A DNA stretch of 64,000 nt from Sthenelais limicola (GCA_942159475.1 OW804097.1:3389357-3453356); one strand, 5' to 3'; shown: positions 49,701 to 51,067, counted from the first letter of the stretch. A program made the numbers and translations. Notes: generated by a model not told the origin, from the sequence alone.

Positions 49701-50142
49701 GAAAAAAACACTTGGAAAAAAATCGTCACTTGTCACTCATTTTCCTGAAACACATCACATTGACTCGAAATTTTGCTGTTGTTTATTATGTTAAAGCAGT
49801 TAACGTGGGTCAAGAACAAATGTTTTTCTACATTTTGTGCTATTTTCAAAATGATGCAATTGGCAATTATACCTATCCAGAAATATTGCAAACATTTCTT
49901 TTTTTCAAAAATACAAATATCAAACTTAGAATATAGAAATACGTTTTAGGTGTCCTGTTGTTTACTATCATTGATCAAATATGTTGATATCTCAAAATGC
50001 ATATTTTGCGACTCATGATTTTGTTTCCTAAAACGGGTCACGAACACACACCATTTGTGTTTAGTCACAATAGCTGAGAATGATAGTATTTACCGTAGAA
50101 GTGAAGCCCCAGGAGGAGGAGGTACTTGTGATTCTTGTCCAT
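13366..50142 (-). CDS. CUB-Sushi-EGF single-pass membrane protein, about 14 exons
   Basis: Gene model joined from minus-strand exons: 50142-50094, 48596-48359, 48027-47885, 44708-44477, 42900-42755, 28619-28476, 26509-26333, 25091-24954, 19040-18864, 18003-17845, 15849-15673, 15616-15551 (tentative), 14464-14371, 13705-13366. All introns are GT..AG and phases match at every junction, giving about 759 aa (737 if the tentative exon is skipped; also in frame). Order: signal peptide (1-23), CUB1 (about 25-142), CUB2 (148-266), six Sushi-like modules (270-593), EGF-like (about 620-657), Pro-rich stalk, one membrane span (about 689-712), tail of about 45 aa. CUB and Sushi modules typically mediate extracellular protein binding in complement, adhesion or development; the partner is unknown. 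The mix resembles SEZ6/CSMD-like receptors, but I would not name an orthologue. Confidence 0.88.
13706..13830 (-). repeat. LINE-type 3' end abutting the exon 14 acceptor
   Basis: On the minus strand GGAATAAAAATAAAGAATTG is followed by (AATTG/AATTAAATTG)n, which runs straight into the acceptor TTTCAG. The retrotransposon tail therefore forms the DNA just before the splice site. Between 13,831 and 14,370 I see nothing but a family C-like scrap near 14,270-14,345. Confidence 0.6.
14371..14464 (-). CDS. CUB-Sushi gene, exon 13: EGF-like first part
   Basis: Encodes SCDYYHAAHLCRPDGEC and four of the six EGF Cys; with exon 14 the pattern is C-x7-C-x5-C-x9-C-x-C-x8-C, the C4-x-C5 hallmark of EGF. 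Donor GTAAGC, acceptor ATTTTATCAG. Phase 1 at the start, phase 2 at the end. Confidence 0.8.
14465..15550. other. Intron 12, relatively GC-rich patch
   Basis: Positions 14,830-15,360 are more GC-rich than the surrounding introns. No domain is recognisable in the short ORFs there and no known small RNA could be matched by eye. It contains the 15,341-15,376 inverted repeat. Confidence 0.4.
15341..15376. other. Hairpin, 16-bp arms with one mismatch
   Basis: GTAGCCTACTCAACAC, loop GTTG, then GTGTTGTGTAGGCTAC; only one position fails to pair. Confidence 0.85.
15551..15616 (-). CDS. CUB-Sushi gene, tentative exon 12 (linker)
   Basis: 22 codons ending VNCGAPSSG before a good donor GTGAGT. With the acceptor TCTGTGTCAG the preceding intron is only 56 bases, near the lower limit for spliceosomal introns. 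The exon is symmetric (phase 1-1), so skipping leaves the frame intact. Alternative acceptors a few bases away also exist. Confidence 0.45.
15673..15849 (-). CDS. CUB-Sushi gene, exon 11: Sushi 6
   Basis: 59 codons, phase 1-1. The four Sushi Cys are in ASCMSAPNIQYGSVS, LTCDMGY, VLCVRD and TPRC. The Trp usually found before the last Cys is missing. Donor GTAAGG, acceptor ATGTTCAG. Confidence 0.88.
16053..16140. mobile_element. MITE family C terminus only
   Basis: GGGGATTTGCATAGCCGCCA followed by TTTTGAATCTTGATTCACAT, then loss of similarity. The rest of intron 10 from 16,141 to 16,730 holds nothing recognised. Confidence 0.75.
16731..17136. mobile_element. MITE family A copy
   Basis: Starts GTGATGTGTTTCAGAAAAAT; ends with the complementary CTCATTTTCCTGAAACAAAT plus CAC. 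About 406 bp, intact by length. Confidence 0.9.
17367..17859. repeat. Tandem duplication of the exon 10 donor edge, split by a MITE
   Basis: A unit of roughly 110-140 bp (AATTATTGAATTAATCTTTR, TTTGGCAGAA, TTTTTGTCAAATAAAAT, then AATACTGACC and CATGTAGGGAGAGG) occurs twice. The second copy ends in the true exon 10 donor; the first copy carries a duplicate of that donor and about 15 exon bases and is interrupted by the family B element at 17,482-17,720. Confidence 0.8.
17482..17720. mobile_element. MITE family B copy
   Basis: GGGTCAGATTTTCAGAAAAT to its complement, 239 bp. Flanks TGTT and AGTT, an imperfect 4-bp duplication. Confidence 0.92.
17845..18003 (-). CDS. CUB-Sushi gene, exon 10: Sushi 5
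   Basis: 53 codons, phase 1-1: ANCVREPLIANGAVGGF, TCLPGYV, FTCDG and LPTC supply the four Cys. No Trp before the last Cys. Donor GTCAGT, acceptor TAGTTGCAG. Confidence 0.9.
18245..18838. mobile_element. MITE family A copy, enlarged by an internal duplication
   Basis: About 594 bp. After a first right-hand part ending GCGACTTGTGACTTATTTTC, the right half (ATATACTCCATATGAAGGCC to CTATTTTCCTGAAACCCAT) is repeated. Confidence 0.85.
18864..19040 (-). CDS. CUB-Sushi gene, exon 9: Sushi 4
   Basis: 59 codons, phase 1-1: VLCPPIEDLLAISGG, LYCHDGYVSD, VACLLINEIPKC. No Trp before the last Cys. Donor GTATGT, acceptor CCCCATCAG. Confidence 0.9.
19031..19390. repeat. Duplicated exon 9 acceptor region
   Basis: The block ACGGCTTCTGATGGGGCAAA..ATCATTTTTAG occurs at 19,033 and again near 19,180, and the linked block ACCTGTTTATA..GGAATTTCAC follows each (with an insert of about 80 bases in the second). 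So the acceptor and first exon bases of exon 9 exist in two copies. Confidence 0.8.
19789..20212. mobile_element. MITE family A copy with 4-bp target duplication
   Basis: ATGATCCGTTTTAGGAAAAT to CATTTTCCAAAACGGATCTC; flanked by AATT on both sides (19,785-19,788 and 20,213-20,216). Confidence 0.92.
20213..20719. other. Intron 8 spacer, nothing recognised
   Basis: No gene, tandem repeat or MITE end seen between the two mobile elements. Confidence 0.4.
20720..20954. mobile_element. MITE family B copy
   Basis: GGTCAGATTTTCAGAAAATG to CTGAAAATCTGACCC, with the standard interior. Confidence 0.9.
21004..24944 (+). mobile_element. Non-LTR retrotransposon (jockey superfamily, CR1/L2/Crack-like), near intact
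   Basis: Bounded by an 8-bp direct repeat ATAACTTA (20,996-21,003 and 24,945-24,952), with a 3' end AATAAAGAATTTTTGAATTG and a short (TTGAA)n tail. About 540 bases of AT-rich leader precede a single EN-RT ORF. No ORF1 is visible, so the element is either 5' truncated just upstream of ORF2 or of a type lacking ORF1. It lies antisense in intron 8 of the CUB-Sushi gene, its 3' end touching the exon 8 donor. Confidence 0.88.
21542..24433 (+). CDS. LINE ORF2: APE endonuclease-reverse transcriptase
   Basis: 963 aa from ATG at 21,542 (an upstream in-frame TTG at 21,533 is not needed). It nicks target DNA and copies the element RNA at the nick. The endonuclease occupies about residues 20-240: LVSWNIRSL, FNETWL, RGGGLCMYF, MGDFNLDY, SDHFPIF. 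The RT occupies about 480-740: NYRPISCISLPAKILE, FLDFSKAFDTV, GVPQGTILGPILF and the YADDT catalytic motif. A C-terminal domain follows (EYKYLGFILDD, SKIRLLYKARNSLT, ILPNLDYCDFIYDSAP). No frameshift or stop, so it may still be competent. The clade assignment is from memory of motif style, without a tree. Confidence 0.93.
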   Translation: MTTSVGSNLLHSFSDLSNFKGLKLVSWNIRSLSKHFDQIELLTSGKDIDVLSFNETWLNANTHDNSHQLPNYSLYRLDRAVKKRGGGLCMYFHNDLIVDTEIYKNLNISCKDLEIQIALIKKGMNKCCTVVNIYRPPSGCTKTLVQKLRGILPKLNRSHELFMMGDFNLDYRTLETSNTNLSSEFKALIEDFSLTQYIKKPTRQTLRSQTTIDHFYTDSALVSAAGTIDVNLSDHFPIFLIRKKARNTYRNDSFWARCTKHLDQKILNEILRNLNWESLYNNSDPGECWELLLNNINIYLDRMCPLKKFRNVRTKPKWINDELLQTMNERDRLFRLATLTSDPDTLHKAKALRRQANYQCKAAKSKFIRSNLEFHDKNPRKYWEFLRPLISPEKIKKNNTIYIEKGGQMLDASAVPDEFNNYFLNVGPDLASKIHSPSNTDSSGCPDSKPPGFKFCELSSKEVRKIISDVDASKNSGIDFLPATILKSCLLSLTDQMTHIINISLLLGKVPNSFKLARVTPLYKAGSKLSTTNYRPISCISLPAKILESAVQQQLSEHFESNNLFNDNQYGFRKNHSIQQAQTDLLNNIYSKLNAKLLNKTVFLDFSKAFDTVHHKILLDKLETYGIAGTELLWFSDYLKNRRQYVTVNGLKSEEGTVTYGVPQGTILGPILFTIYINDLYTVVKHANIQHYADDTIIYYHNAKIGPLHQFFQEDLDSIFEWCGRNKLSLNTTKCKSMSFSLSYVSRAKMQTPALSLTLGSAQLDTVQEYKYLGFILDDLLTFKSHVTKTLQLVTSKIRLLYKARNSLTRKAKHDLYKLAILPNLDYCDFIYDSAPKALLQKLQSQQNLALRIIFNKSRYDNVDQEHESLNIWPLQLRRDKHVLDTAFYLAQNECNIDNRALPTHSHAQGKRNLNVLATKSNKISNSIIYKCQIRWNELKPIAHKIEDIVTFRKYTQQLLAPF
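24954..25091 (-). CDS. CUB-Sushi gene, exon 8: Sushi 3
   Basis: 46 codons, phase 1-1: VCDLPDMTEGQARRTAD, VECNDGFELS, FHCNT and PTC. Short for a Sushi module and lacking the late Trp. Donor GTAAGT, acceptor TTTCAG. Confidence 0.9.
25495..25808. repeat. 11-bp G-rich minisatellite, 28 copies
   Basis: GGTCA recurs at exactly 11-base spacing from 25,496 to 25,793. Copies 2-21 have GGGGTCAGGAC; the last seven (and the first) have AGGTCA instead of GGGTCA. Eleven is not a multiple of 3, so a chance ORF cycles through all frames. It sits in intron 7. Confidence 0.97.
25850..26280. mobile_element. MITE family A copy
   Basis: Starts GTGATGTCTTCCAGGAAAAT about 40 bases after the minisatellite and ends CTCATTTTCCTAAAACGGTT, about 50 bases from exon 7. 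Confidence 0.88.
26333..26509 (-). CDS. CUB-Sushi gene, exon 7: Sushi 2
   Basis: 59 codons, phase 1-1: TVCSNIPAIANGRAVVTTG, LTVCDKGFVID, TSCLPG and PEC. Late Trp absent. Donor GTAGGA, acceptor TTCAATAG (weak pyrimidine tract). Confidence 0.88.
26528..26820 (-). repeat. LINE-type 3' end beside the exon 7 acceptor
   Basis: On the minus strand AATAAAAGTATTTCTCAATT is followed by (CAATT)n, ending about 30 bases from the exon 7 acceptor. The upstream part (26,560-26,820) is probably a truncated element body without a recognisable ORF. Confidence 0.5.
26821..27677. other. Intron 6 spacer with a LINE-type 3' tail
   Basis: At 27,318-27,350 AATAAAGTAGTTC is followed by four TTATC repeats, a plus-strand retrotransposon tail. 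Otherwise nothing recognised. Confidence 0.45.
27678..27830. mobile_element. MITE family A fragment
   Basis: Carries AATAAGTTGCAAAATTCATA and the following interior up to CAAATTTCAGGATAGTGTAT; one end and the middle are lost. Confidence 0.65.
27950..28410. repeat. Purine-rich tandem repeat, about 74-bp unit, 6 copies
   Basis: Each unit has CTTACCCAGGAAATAGAGAT, AGAAGGGAGAGAGAGACAG and GACAGAAAGGCACTTTATGG. Spacing of the CTTA(C/T)CCAG motif is 68-77 bases. In the gene sense (minus) strand each unit gives a long pyrimidine tract and a CTGGGTAAG donor-like motif. Confidence 0.9.
28476..28619 (-). CDS. CUB-Sushi gene, exon 6: Sushi 1
   Basis: 48 codons, phase 1-1: ACTMPDIAYKAEVVIN, YSCQLGWQPS, IPCGT and LTC. 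Trp follows Cys2 instead of lying before Cys4. Donor GTAACT, acceptor TCTGCAG. Confidence 0.9.
28998..30371. repeat. 28-bp satellite, left block
   Basis: The unit is CTAATACAAGGCTAAATACT plus AATAATGC. The first copies (28,998-29,110) are diverged; from 29,208 to the LTR about 41 well-matched copies follow. The array is split by the Gypsy element and continues at 42,156. Related scraps occur at 28,655-28,705. Confidence 0.97.
29167..29207. other. 13-bp perfect hairpin inside the satellite
   Basis: CCGTGCAACACAC, a 15-base loop and GTGTGTTGCACGG. The loop itself holds AGCC-GAA-GGCT, which can pair further. It is part of a unique insert of about 95 bp (29,112-29,207) that interrupts the 28-bp array. 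Confidence 0.92.
30372..30815 (-). repeat. 3' LTR of the Gypsy element
   Basis: 444 bp. In element sense a TATA-like ATATATAA lies at 30,664-30,671 and an AATAAA signal at 30,454-30,459, placing R roughly between 30,640 and 30,435. Identical to the 5' LTR. Confidence 0.96.
30816..30830 (-). other. Polypurine tract (plus-strand primer)
   Basis: In element sense AAAAGAGGGGGCA directly precedes the 3' LTR, the expected place and composition for the plus-strand primer. Confidence 0.85.
30841..31065 (-). CDS. Small hydrophobic ORF near the 3' end of the Gypsy element
   Basis: 74 codons from ATG at 31,065, downstream of ORF3 and ending just before the polypurine tract. It predicts two hydrophobic segments (around YCLGTVYIIGM and LRSVLIILYIFLIPTAYMY) joined by an acidic, Cys-containing loop. 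No family recognised. AT-rich DNA yields such ORFs by chance, so expression is doubtful. Confidence 0.25.
   Translation of the reverse strand: MTYCLGTVYIIGMLRPVLLLSSSEDTDAPFCECCTDILFLLRSVLIILYIFLIPTAYMYPSPFLLLMVRFLNWV
31347..33665 (-). CDS. Gypsy ORF3: charged Zn-finger/coiled-coil protein in the env position
   Basis: 772 aa from ATG at 33,665. No signal peptide, furin site or fusion/transmembrane region is visible, so it is not envelope-like. Layout: acidic N-terminus (1-100), Ser/Arg/Pro-rich basic region with many SP motifs (100-230) and a KVGRPKIKK AT-hook-like motif (221-229), then two Cys/His clusters, C330-x4-C335...H357-x4-H362 and C371-x4-C376...H389...H398/399, a second Ser/Arg-rich block (430-515), a heptad-like coiled coil (about 583-632) and a Pro/Ser/Thr/Gln-rich tail. 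This suggests nucleic-acid binding with oligomerisation; the role is unknown. The frame stays open upstream of the ATG (to 33,918) with a hydrophobic stretch but no ATG; an acceptor-like TGTGTTTTCAG at 33,693 would suit a spliced subgenomic RNA. Confidence 0.85.
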   Translation of the reverse strand: MSEETVWNSDPLNLEGPQEDEGPEMSDAEAARVMTAAEDLLHLGRERSALSGRPDDPDTFPLGGELQPLREQVDNENESDEDQNARSEDVPMDVEELHSDKSPSPLQSPLRRSQRKSASPRKSLRSTTTKTRIDSPSPRRPSSRTASRGRSPGVKRIASGEIRVESTSPRASTSRHVSRPERSSTKDSTVKSAPSSGSEKVTEAKSALAGYKIPSLASSSKVGRPKIKKTHIHRAGWRFEQLSVQSVERHRAEMKAAMDVVPIDPRCDQPGASVLSCPESDVEDKEIEDGQMERYETRIWPELVRADAMDAGTFQKIEGAHRLWRAGHRCPFVVCRHLKFNPLGIRSYSSRARLFRHLCEEHAPYVQVWICPSSRCLQVLDRRVELIGHLMYGESVQHHLKRPEAIAKAKLVRPVKRLNEAFSRTNFLDGQHLRVMRKGTGRGKVSASAGSARSLSRSSSRTSSVSSSPSHPTETGVAGVVRPEKPVEDKKAPKRDRSQSLEQASRDEAPRAKRLSKGTQQWSDGISAKLPSVEQTEEAISSADSVVTEVLGQVCAAADSARTQLLGLVTDLTAPLRAVGEVRRELAETTELKETCRNQARLIREQRRELEKRDAEIRDLKEANCRLHSLLDSDASNDSALPDQNPAVTTVTASSSAGVPVAGTGASTPASNVMAPALQPDQLPQLLMLSGLLRGLSQLPQPASTSATPSQGLIIPQWLFTSETTTNPTSAGPPAPTGIQTNPAQPPSGDNQQPPSGEKKEVKRKEEKMKHD
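33919..34739 (-). other. Gypsy element pol-ORF3 intergenic region
   Basis: About 820 bases without a long frame. It begins with the post-stop hairpin at 34,701-34,721. A subgenomic promoter or splice signals for ORF3 could lie here; none is clear. Confidence 0.5.
34701..34721 (-). other. Stem-loop just after the pol stop codon
   Basis: GGAGGCT, a 7-base loop and AGCCTCC form a perfect 7-bp GC-rich stem about 18 bases after the pol TAG (34,740-34,742), followed in element sense by TTAAAAAATG. It could be an RNA structure affecting termination or RNA stability. Confidence 0.7.
34740..39389 (-). CDS. Gypsy pol: protease, RT, RNase H, integrase with AT-hook tail
   Basis: Open from 39,389 in the -1 frame relative to gag (41-base overlap), so probably a Gag-Pol fusion; no good ATG near the start. 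Residues below count from the GTG at 39,338 (1,532 aa). Aspartic protease: DPGATTS at 141. RT: FCVDYRLLN (512), FCTLDLESGYWQV (546), YLDD (612-615). RNase H: DTDAS (766), RTDHASL (833). Integrase: H1010, H1017, C1047, C1050 zinc site and the D1079, D1139, E1175 catalytic triad (D,D35E). A GPF-type module follows (KWDGPFKVRGF, 1311). The C-terminal 130 residues are Lys/Pro-rich with three GRP cores (AGRPKRK, GVGRPRKKK, KRKRGRPRK), the signature of AT-hook DNA-binding motifs. Complete, no lesions. Confidence 0.96.
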   Translation of the reverse strand, partial: GYRGELGKHQSTLIRSEVGVEQRTPLHGTTIQPDFVSRIGTGGVAQAPVSMKSDLAKVQSLQEAGDASSLPERNTSLGEKNSPDSPEDGPLVRWGQPGYQAAEGQIVVVGKNPNRTARIQKVSVYEPNTLKITNKIIVRERWYAPVGLGGGIGDFLVDPGATTSLVTKRFYDSLPQPPPLVPTRMVCAMGSGIPISTHGSALCPLEIAGRTYMITCLVVSGLVGPEDGLLGADFYHVHQCNLLGWSGELYLDKQAVSVKCKLWKHARKSLKRTVVQAVEVKEFIDGGEVKLLEPVLLLPRSVTLAKIDLGKGSVTSEGLMFEPDQRLLNEFALGSLDTYVSGDVNSSVVAFSNPSPSAVRLNTNMVVGRVSMVSLVTQTPPPSEGEDPLVKAAIINSIQVECPIADDELVAPEIVVPPVVEDPLEKLVKDSHLSTKEERDLARKLLLDFQDCFSLPGNELGCTHLVSHAIDTGDANPIKQSYRRIPVSKRAKAEEEIWKMYREGRIEHSSSPWGAPIVMVAKKDGTQRFCVDYRLLNSVTKKDSFPLPRIDECVEALGGNQWFCTLDLESGYWQVAMDEESKHKTAFLSSVGLFQFKVMAFGLCNAPATFQRMMDRMLDGLRWKSCLVYLDDVVVFGKTLTECLDNLKLVLERIRQYRLKLKPKKCELFRKEVMYLGRIVSSKGIRADPKKIEKVQNWPVPANAKEVRQFLGFASYYREFQPNFGGIVAPLQKIVTDAGTHKRYSKPIVWTPKCDEAFKAVKALLTTAPVLGYAREVGDFILDTDASGFGMAGVLSQVQDGKEVVLAYASNSLLKSQRNYCATKRELLAVLTYLRKFRHYLLGNRNYYVRTDHASLRWLLNFKDPADMLARWLLTLQEYGLDQRMILHRAGSRHTNADGLSRIPTRKCGRPDCSDCGIHDAVVAEISVVAETTVTLGSLENSIRVAQQEDPLLKRVMGILDGTSPVPDKEKMSAESQEFCVYVHNREKMEMIDGVLCLRWVRKNTGRTYVRRIVPASIRKEIFLSLHGSQLEGHYGEFKTTWKAKMKYFWPGMRYDLKRWLRACPTCHTRKTRSGGGVTPLKKEIHGERWSRLALDIIGPFKTTPRGNNYVMVVMDHFSKWAEAYPLPDHTAETCALVLFQEWILRFGCPVSLQTDGAPEFRSRLLRSLLDMLGVEKLITLPYRPRSNGQAERFNRVLVEQLSCLTDYNDTDWDMLAPCIAHAYRGTVHASTLCTPNSVVFGSELVTPADLVHGVEPGGLDFPCRLAYVENLRQWMRDGHRFVRDNLGVAAVHQKKEFDRRARPRRFEKGDVVYRYCPPKANKKIGPKWDGPFKVRGFIGGTTYELETTEGIVRYHVDYLKSAFDDDGPIQAVNLDRAPEFKKLEKAGRDVLRWESGKVLPGVECPVKKKKDKITIGVKPAGRPKRKAGEIRQAKPDPVPVVKPLAAVKAKQGPVKMVSKAKKLLAPVKRGVGRPRKKKVASSVVADQQPPPVTNLPNALKRKRGRPRKIPDSVQNIPCNPGQTVDSPPKVIARGRRTRNAPNRLQYKA
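39347..41611 (-). CDS. Gypsy gag with coiled coil and CCHC knuckle
   Basis: 754 aa from ATG at 41,611 (the frame is open 16 codons further without an ATG). An N-terminal acidic region is followed by a long coiled coil (about residues 75-150, RLLRLQLLNSKADF to KLQVENEKLRNEV), a Lys/Ser-rich linker (KKRKDKKKKKKSKKS), a capsid-like helical region (DPWRVYLAEMKVLARAYNW onwards, with RQFATEVAKRGRYAF) and one CCHC knuckle CYFCGDEGHYIADC near the C-terminus that packages RNA. Long for a Gypsy gag. Ends TAA at 39,347-39,349. Confidence 0.93.
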   Translation of the reverse strand: MSGSEPDPSQVQPLVPGTVAVLMEDVGVGDSAPSESEAYETGKDEVHRGYGNYRDCPESDSSDSEDGRSQVRLLRLQLLNSKADFHRERERCSNFANQMRQLITQNQDLQATLDMVSSQSQESTRKLQVENEKLRNEVSRVDDLSRLHNMGDDDSPQTLDPFLPFQQIMANALSQAEMADSERMPPVCSTFAEGAVGFGPRGPKPPLNFMASPVNTMGESAKKVTFDERALSGGSTSSPAGSSVTSGKSIKVLVHSPTQTVVIPPGGAGCSDSWSQTLDEESASPTALVLNQTSVKVAKAEELPDKGLVRTETKKDVSVKCPGKVATTTARGQVIGDTYVPTPETPEAPEAQEAGAVGGSPPVGAAPAGDPSDPSSSSSNSSSEDRKRKKRKDKKKKKKSKKSRERRDIKMKDRSLVQGLNYDGSDESDADFEYECSATRKSTSARPPIIKVWDEKDPWRVYLAEMKVLARAYNWTEEEFLQQLITGTRRPLAEMGDLPVDLNLRSFVAHMDVNFGERSKSIKQSEFYNCRQTPKQTPRQFATEVAKRGRYAFGTKMDGTLRSISLRIYLRGLSNVEMANWVRFRQPHDLQEAIHWAETWESCDLDATSTAMVQEAAVVPDRREVSQLDTTKRGEKKKTKRAVTQVVEALQTAANSSSESGSEDVGSVIIQALQTWRDRRKNGQYGSTSSEKREERPRFNPRSSRKPFKPRCYFCGDEGHYIADCPKRKAGQGQAGSTEAKATGENSENTNQPS
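41698..41709 (-). other. Primer binding site, tRNA-His type
   Basis: In element sense, two bases after the 5' LTR, TGGTGCCGTGAC matches the complement of the 3' end of animal tRNA-His (GTCACGGCACCA) over 12 bases. Confidence 0.8.
41712..42155 (-). repeat. 5' LTR of the Gypsy element
   Basis: 444 bp, identical to the 3' LTR. TATA-like ATATATAA at 42,004-42,011 and AATAAA at 41,794-41,799 in element sense. A leader of about 100 bases separates it from the gag ATG. Confidence 0.96.
42156..42750. repeat. 28-bp satellite, right block
   Basis: About 21 copies of the same 28-bp unit as 28,998-30,371. It ends about 5 bases from the exon 5 donor, so intron 5 begins almost directly with satellite. 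Confidence 0.97.
42755..42900 (-). CDS. CUB-Sushi gene, exon 5: second half of CUB2
   Basis: Encodes the CUB strand EPVIVTFTSDEQDSDYRGFS and FDFANLTC, with the closing Cys. Donor GTAAGT, acceptor TTGTTGCAG. Starts in phase 2, ends in phase 1. Confidence 0.9.
43180..43255 (+). repeat. LINE-type 3' end
   Basis: GCCTGGAAGACCTGTGTCAC to GGAAATAAAAACG, similar in wording to the 3' UTR of the intact LINE near 24,865. Confidence 0.5.
43274..43525. mobile_element. MITE family A terminus fused to a family C fragment
   Basis: 43,274-43,317 is a family A end (GTGATCCGTTTTAGGAAAAT); from 43,318 the family C interior follows (ATGTTTCCATAACACAAGCC, AAATATTTGTATGTCAG) to ACATGCAAGTCCCC. Both are truncated at the junction. 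Confidence 0.75.
43580..43936. mobile_element. MITE family B variant, 357 bp
   Basis: Family B termini and parts of the interior, but about 120 bp longer, with an insert containing a CCTTGACCTTTGACCTTCG segment near the left end. Confidence 0.8.
44058..44461. mobile_element. MITE family A copy with AAAT target duplication
   Basis: GTGATCCGTTTTAGAAAAAA to CATTTTCCAGAAACACATCA plus T, flanked by AAAT on both sides. It ends 16 bases from exon 4. Confidence 0.92.
44477..44708 (-). CDS. CUB-Sushi gene, exon 4: first half of CUB2
   Basis: Encodes CWPIQHVTETSGTISSPNYP, PPCLWIIDVPHAEC and FSILLKDLDLDDD: the opening Cys, the GTISSPNYP signature and the Cys-x-Trp strand of CUB. Donor GTAGGC, acceptor ATTTTCAG. 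Phase 1 to phase 2. Confidence 0.9.
44720..44960 (-). repeat. Retrotransposon 3' end near the exon 4 acceptor
   Basis: On the minus strand GGATAAATAAAATCATTAAA runs into an A-rich tail about 30 bases from the exon 4 acceptor. Type unknown. Confidence 0.45.
45116..45342. mobile_element. MITE family B copy (diverged left end)
   Basis: CAGATCTTCAGAAAATGTAC to CTGAAAATCTGACC, with the family interior. Confidence 0.88.
45343..46782. other. Intron 3 spacer
   Basis: No exon or MITE end recognised. Near 45,965-46,095 a minus-strand retrotransposon 3' end is likely (CTTTTATTCAGTATATACAG, then GATCTTCCTGGTAGCCC). The phrase shared with 1,362 occurs near 45,635. Confidence 0.4.
46783..47188. mobile_element. 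MITE family A copy with ATAT target duplication
   Basis: 406 bp, GTGATGTGTTTCAGGAAAAT to CATTTTCCTGAAACACATCA plus C; ATAT at 46,779-46,782 and 47,189-47,192. Confidence 0.94.
47406..47773. mobile_element. MITE family A copy
   Basis: GTGATCCGTTTTAGGAAAAT to CTCATTTTCCGTTAACACAT, flanked by AATTT on both sides. It lies about 110 bases from exon 3. Confidence 0.9.
47885..48027 (-). CDS. CUB-Sushi gene, exon 3: second half of CUB1
   Basis: Encodes YHGDDTVSLPLTVNPLYEP, VRLVFTSDNGTLEEGFSVDY and TISNC, the closing CUB strands. Donor GTCAGT, acceptor GTTATTGCAG. Phase 2 to phase 1. Confidence 0.9.
48160..48341. mobile_element. Family C terminus joined to a 5'-truncated family B copy
   Basis: GGGGATTTGCATAGCCGCCA lies at 48,160; from about 48,190 the sequence is family B interior through to CTGAAAATCTGACCC at 48,341, all inside the 331-base intron 2. 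Confidence 0.75.
48359..48596 (-). CDS. CUB-Sushi gene, exon 2: end of signal peptide, first half of CUB1
   Basis: Encodes LQLVGGQC (signal cleavage likely here), GTIKSPEFAGLGTHGYWEHC and IWIVDIPGDEYCEVTFEITL, the standard CUB opening. Acceptor ATATTGCAG, donor GTGAGT. Phase 1 to phase 2. Confidence 0.9.
48615..48650. mobile_element. MITE family C terminus fragment
   Basis: AGAGGATTTGCACAGCCGCC then ATTTTGAGC, cut off where the LINE fragment begins. Confidence 0.6.
48651..49503 (+). pseudogene. LINE reverse transcriptase fragment
   Basis: An open frame of about 284 codons matching the RT and following region of the LINE at 21,542-24,433: LLNKTVFLDFSKAFDTVHH, GTILGPILFTIYINDL, YADDT, EYKYLGLTLDD, ILPNFDFCDFIYDSAPK. 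The motif GVPQG is GVQQG here, a probable loss of function. The EN domain, the start of RT and the 3' end are missing. Bounded by a family C scrap on the left and a family A fragment on the right. It lies antisense in intron 1 of the CUB-Sushi gene. By eye it is clearly diverged from the intact LINE, so it is another, older lineage. Confidence 0.85.
49504..49762. mobile_element. MITE family A fragment (right part)
   Basis: From AAAAAAGAAGTTTGCAATGT to CTCATTTTCCTGAAACACAT; the left end is missing where it meets the LINE fragment. Confidence 0.78.
49880..50042. mobile_element. MITE family A fragment
   Basis: From CCAGAAATATTGCAAACATT to TTTCCTAAAACGGGTCAC; one half only, ending about 50 bases from exon 1. 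Confidence 0.72.
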
Positions 50143-50177
50143 TCTCTCCACAGGATGTCTGGTCTCGCTCTACCACA
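50094..50177 (-). CDS. CUB-Sushi gene, exon 1: start codon and signal peptide
   Basis: ATG at 50,142 begins MDKNHKYLLLLGLHFY, a signal-peptide core completed by exon 2. Only 50,094-50,142 is coding. Donor GTAAAT, phase 1. Upstream, CTTATGTTACAG at 50,178-50,189 looks like an acceptor, so a noncoding first exon may exist further up; none could be identified. Confidence 0.82.
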
Positions 50178-50229
50178 CTGTAACATAAGATAAAATAAGA
50201 TAATGATTTAAAATGTAACAATATCATGT

Positions 50230-50450
50230 GGGTCAGATTTTCAGAAAATGTACAATTCGCCTTCACCAATCAACTCAAATAATACTCATTTAAGACAAAA
50301 ATCAGCTTAACATAACAGAACTGATATTTTGAATCAATGTGACACCAAATATACTCATATTTATTCGATATTCTTCATTTTCAGCCTAATTGAGGAGAAT
50401 TTCCTAAATGTGTAGAGCTGCCAATTGTACATTTTCTGAAAATCTGACCC
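50230..50450. mobile_element. MITE family B copy
   Basis: GGGTCAGATTTTCAGAAAAT to its complement; flanks ATGT and ATAT. Confidence 0.92.
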
Positions 50451-50631
50451 ATATGGAAAATGATTGAGCAAATCGATAAGCATAATATTTCTGTTAAAAC
50501 AAGTTATTCCATGTTGAAAAGAAGGTATTTATATATAATGTGTTTTGAGAATATATATTGATGTTGAAATGAAAACTGTATTTTAGAATGGATCAAACAG
50601 AGGTAAGACTTATAGTCTTTTAATTATACAT

Positions 50632-50849
50632 GGGTCAGCTTTTTAGAAAATGTACAACTGGCAGATATATACATTTAGTAAATTTTGCTAAATTAGGCTG
50701 CAATGTGGTCAATACTAGTTAAGTTTGAGTATATTCGCCATTGCATTGATTCTAGCAATCGGTTTGGTTAGGTTGAACTGTATTTTGAACTTTATTTTCG
50801 TCTGAAATTTGGGTTATTTGAGAGGATTGGTGAAGGTGAATTGTACATC
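50632..50849. mobile_element. MITE family B copy, right end lost
   Basis: GGGTCAGCTTTTTAGAAAAT through the family interior to GAATTGTACAT. Confidence 0.85.
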
Positions 50850-51067
50850 GTCAAATATGATTATAAATTAAGACGACAGGTGGCAGCACCTATGCTCCAA
50901 GAGTGGCAAGGCTCGAATGATTTGAATCGAATCAGTGAACAAGCGTCGGCCAGAGGTGTCTGGCACGAAAAAGGTTCAGCAGAGAGGACAGAAATTTTGT
51001 TCTTGTCAAACGGTCGGTTAAAAAATCGTAATTGATATGCTTCTGGTGGTAGAAGATAAGATGATAC

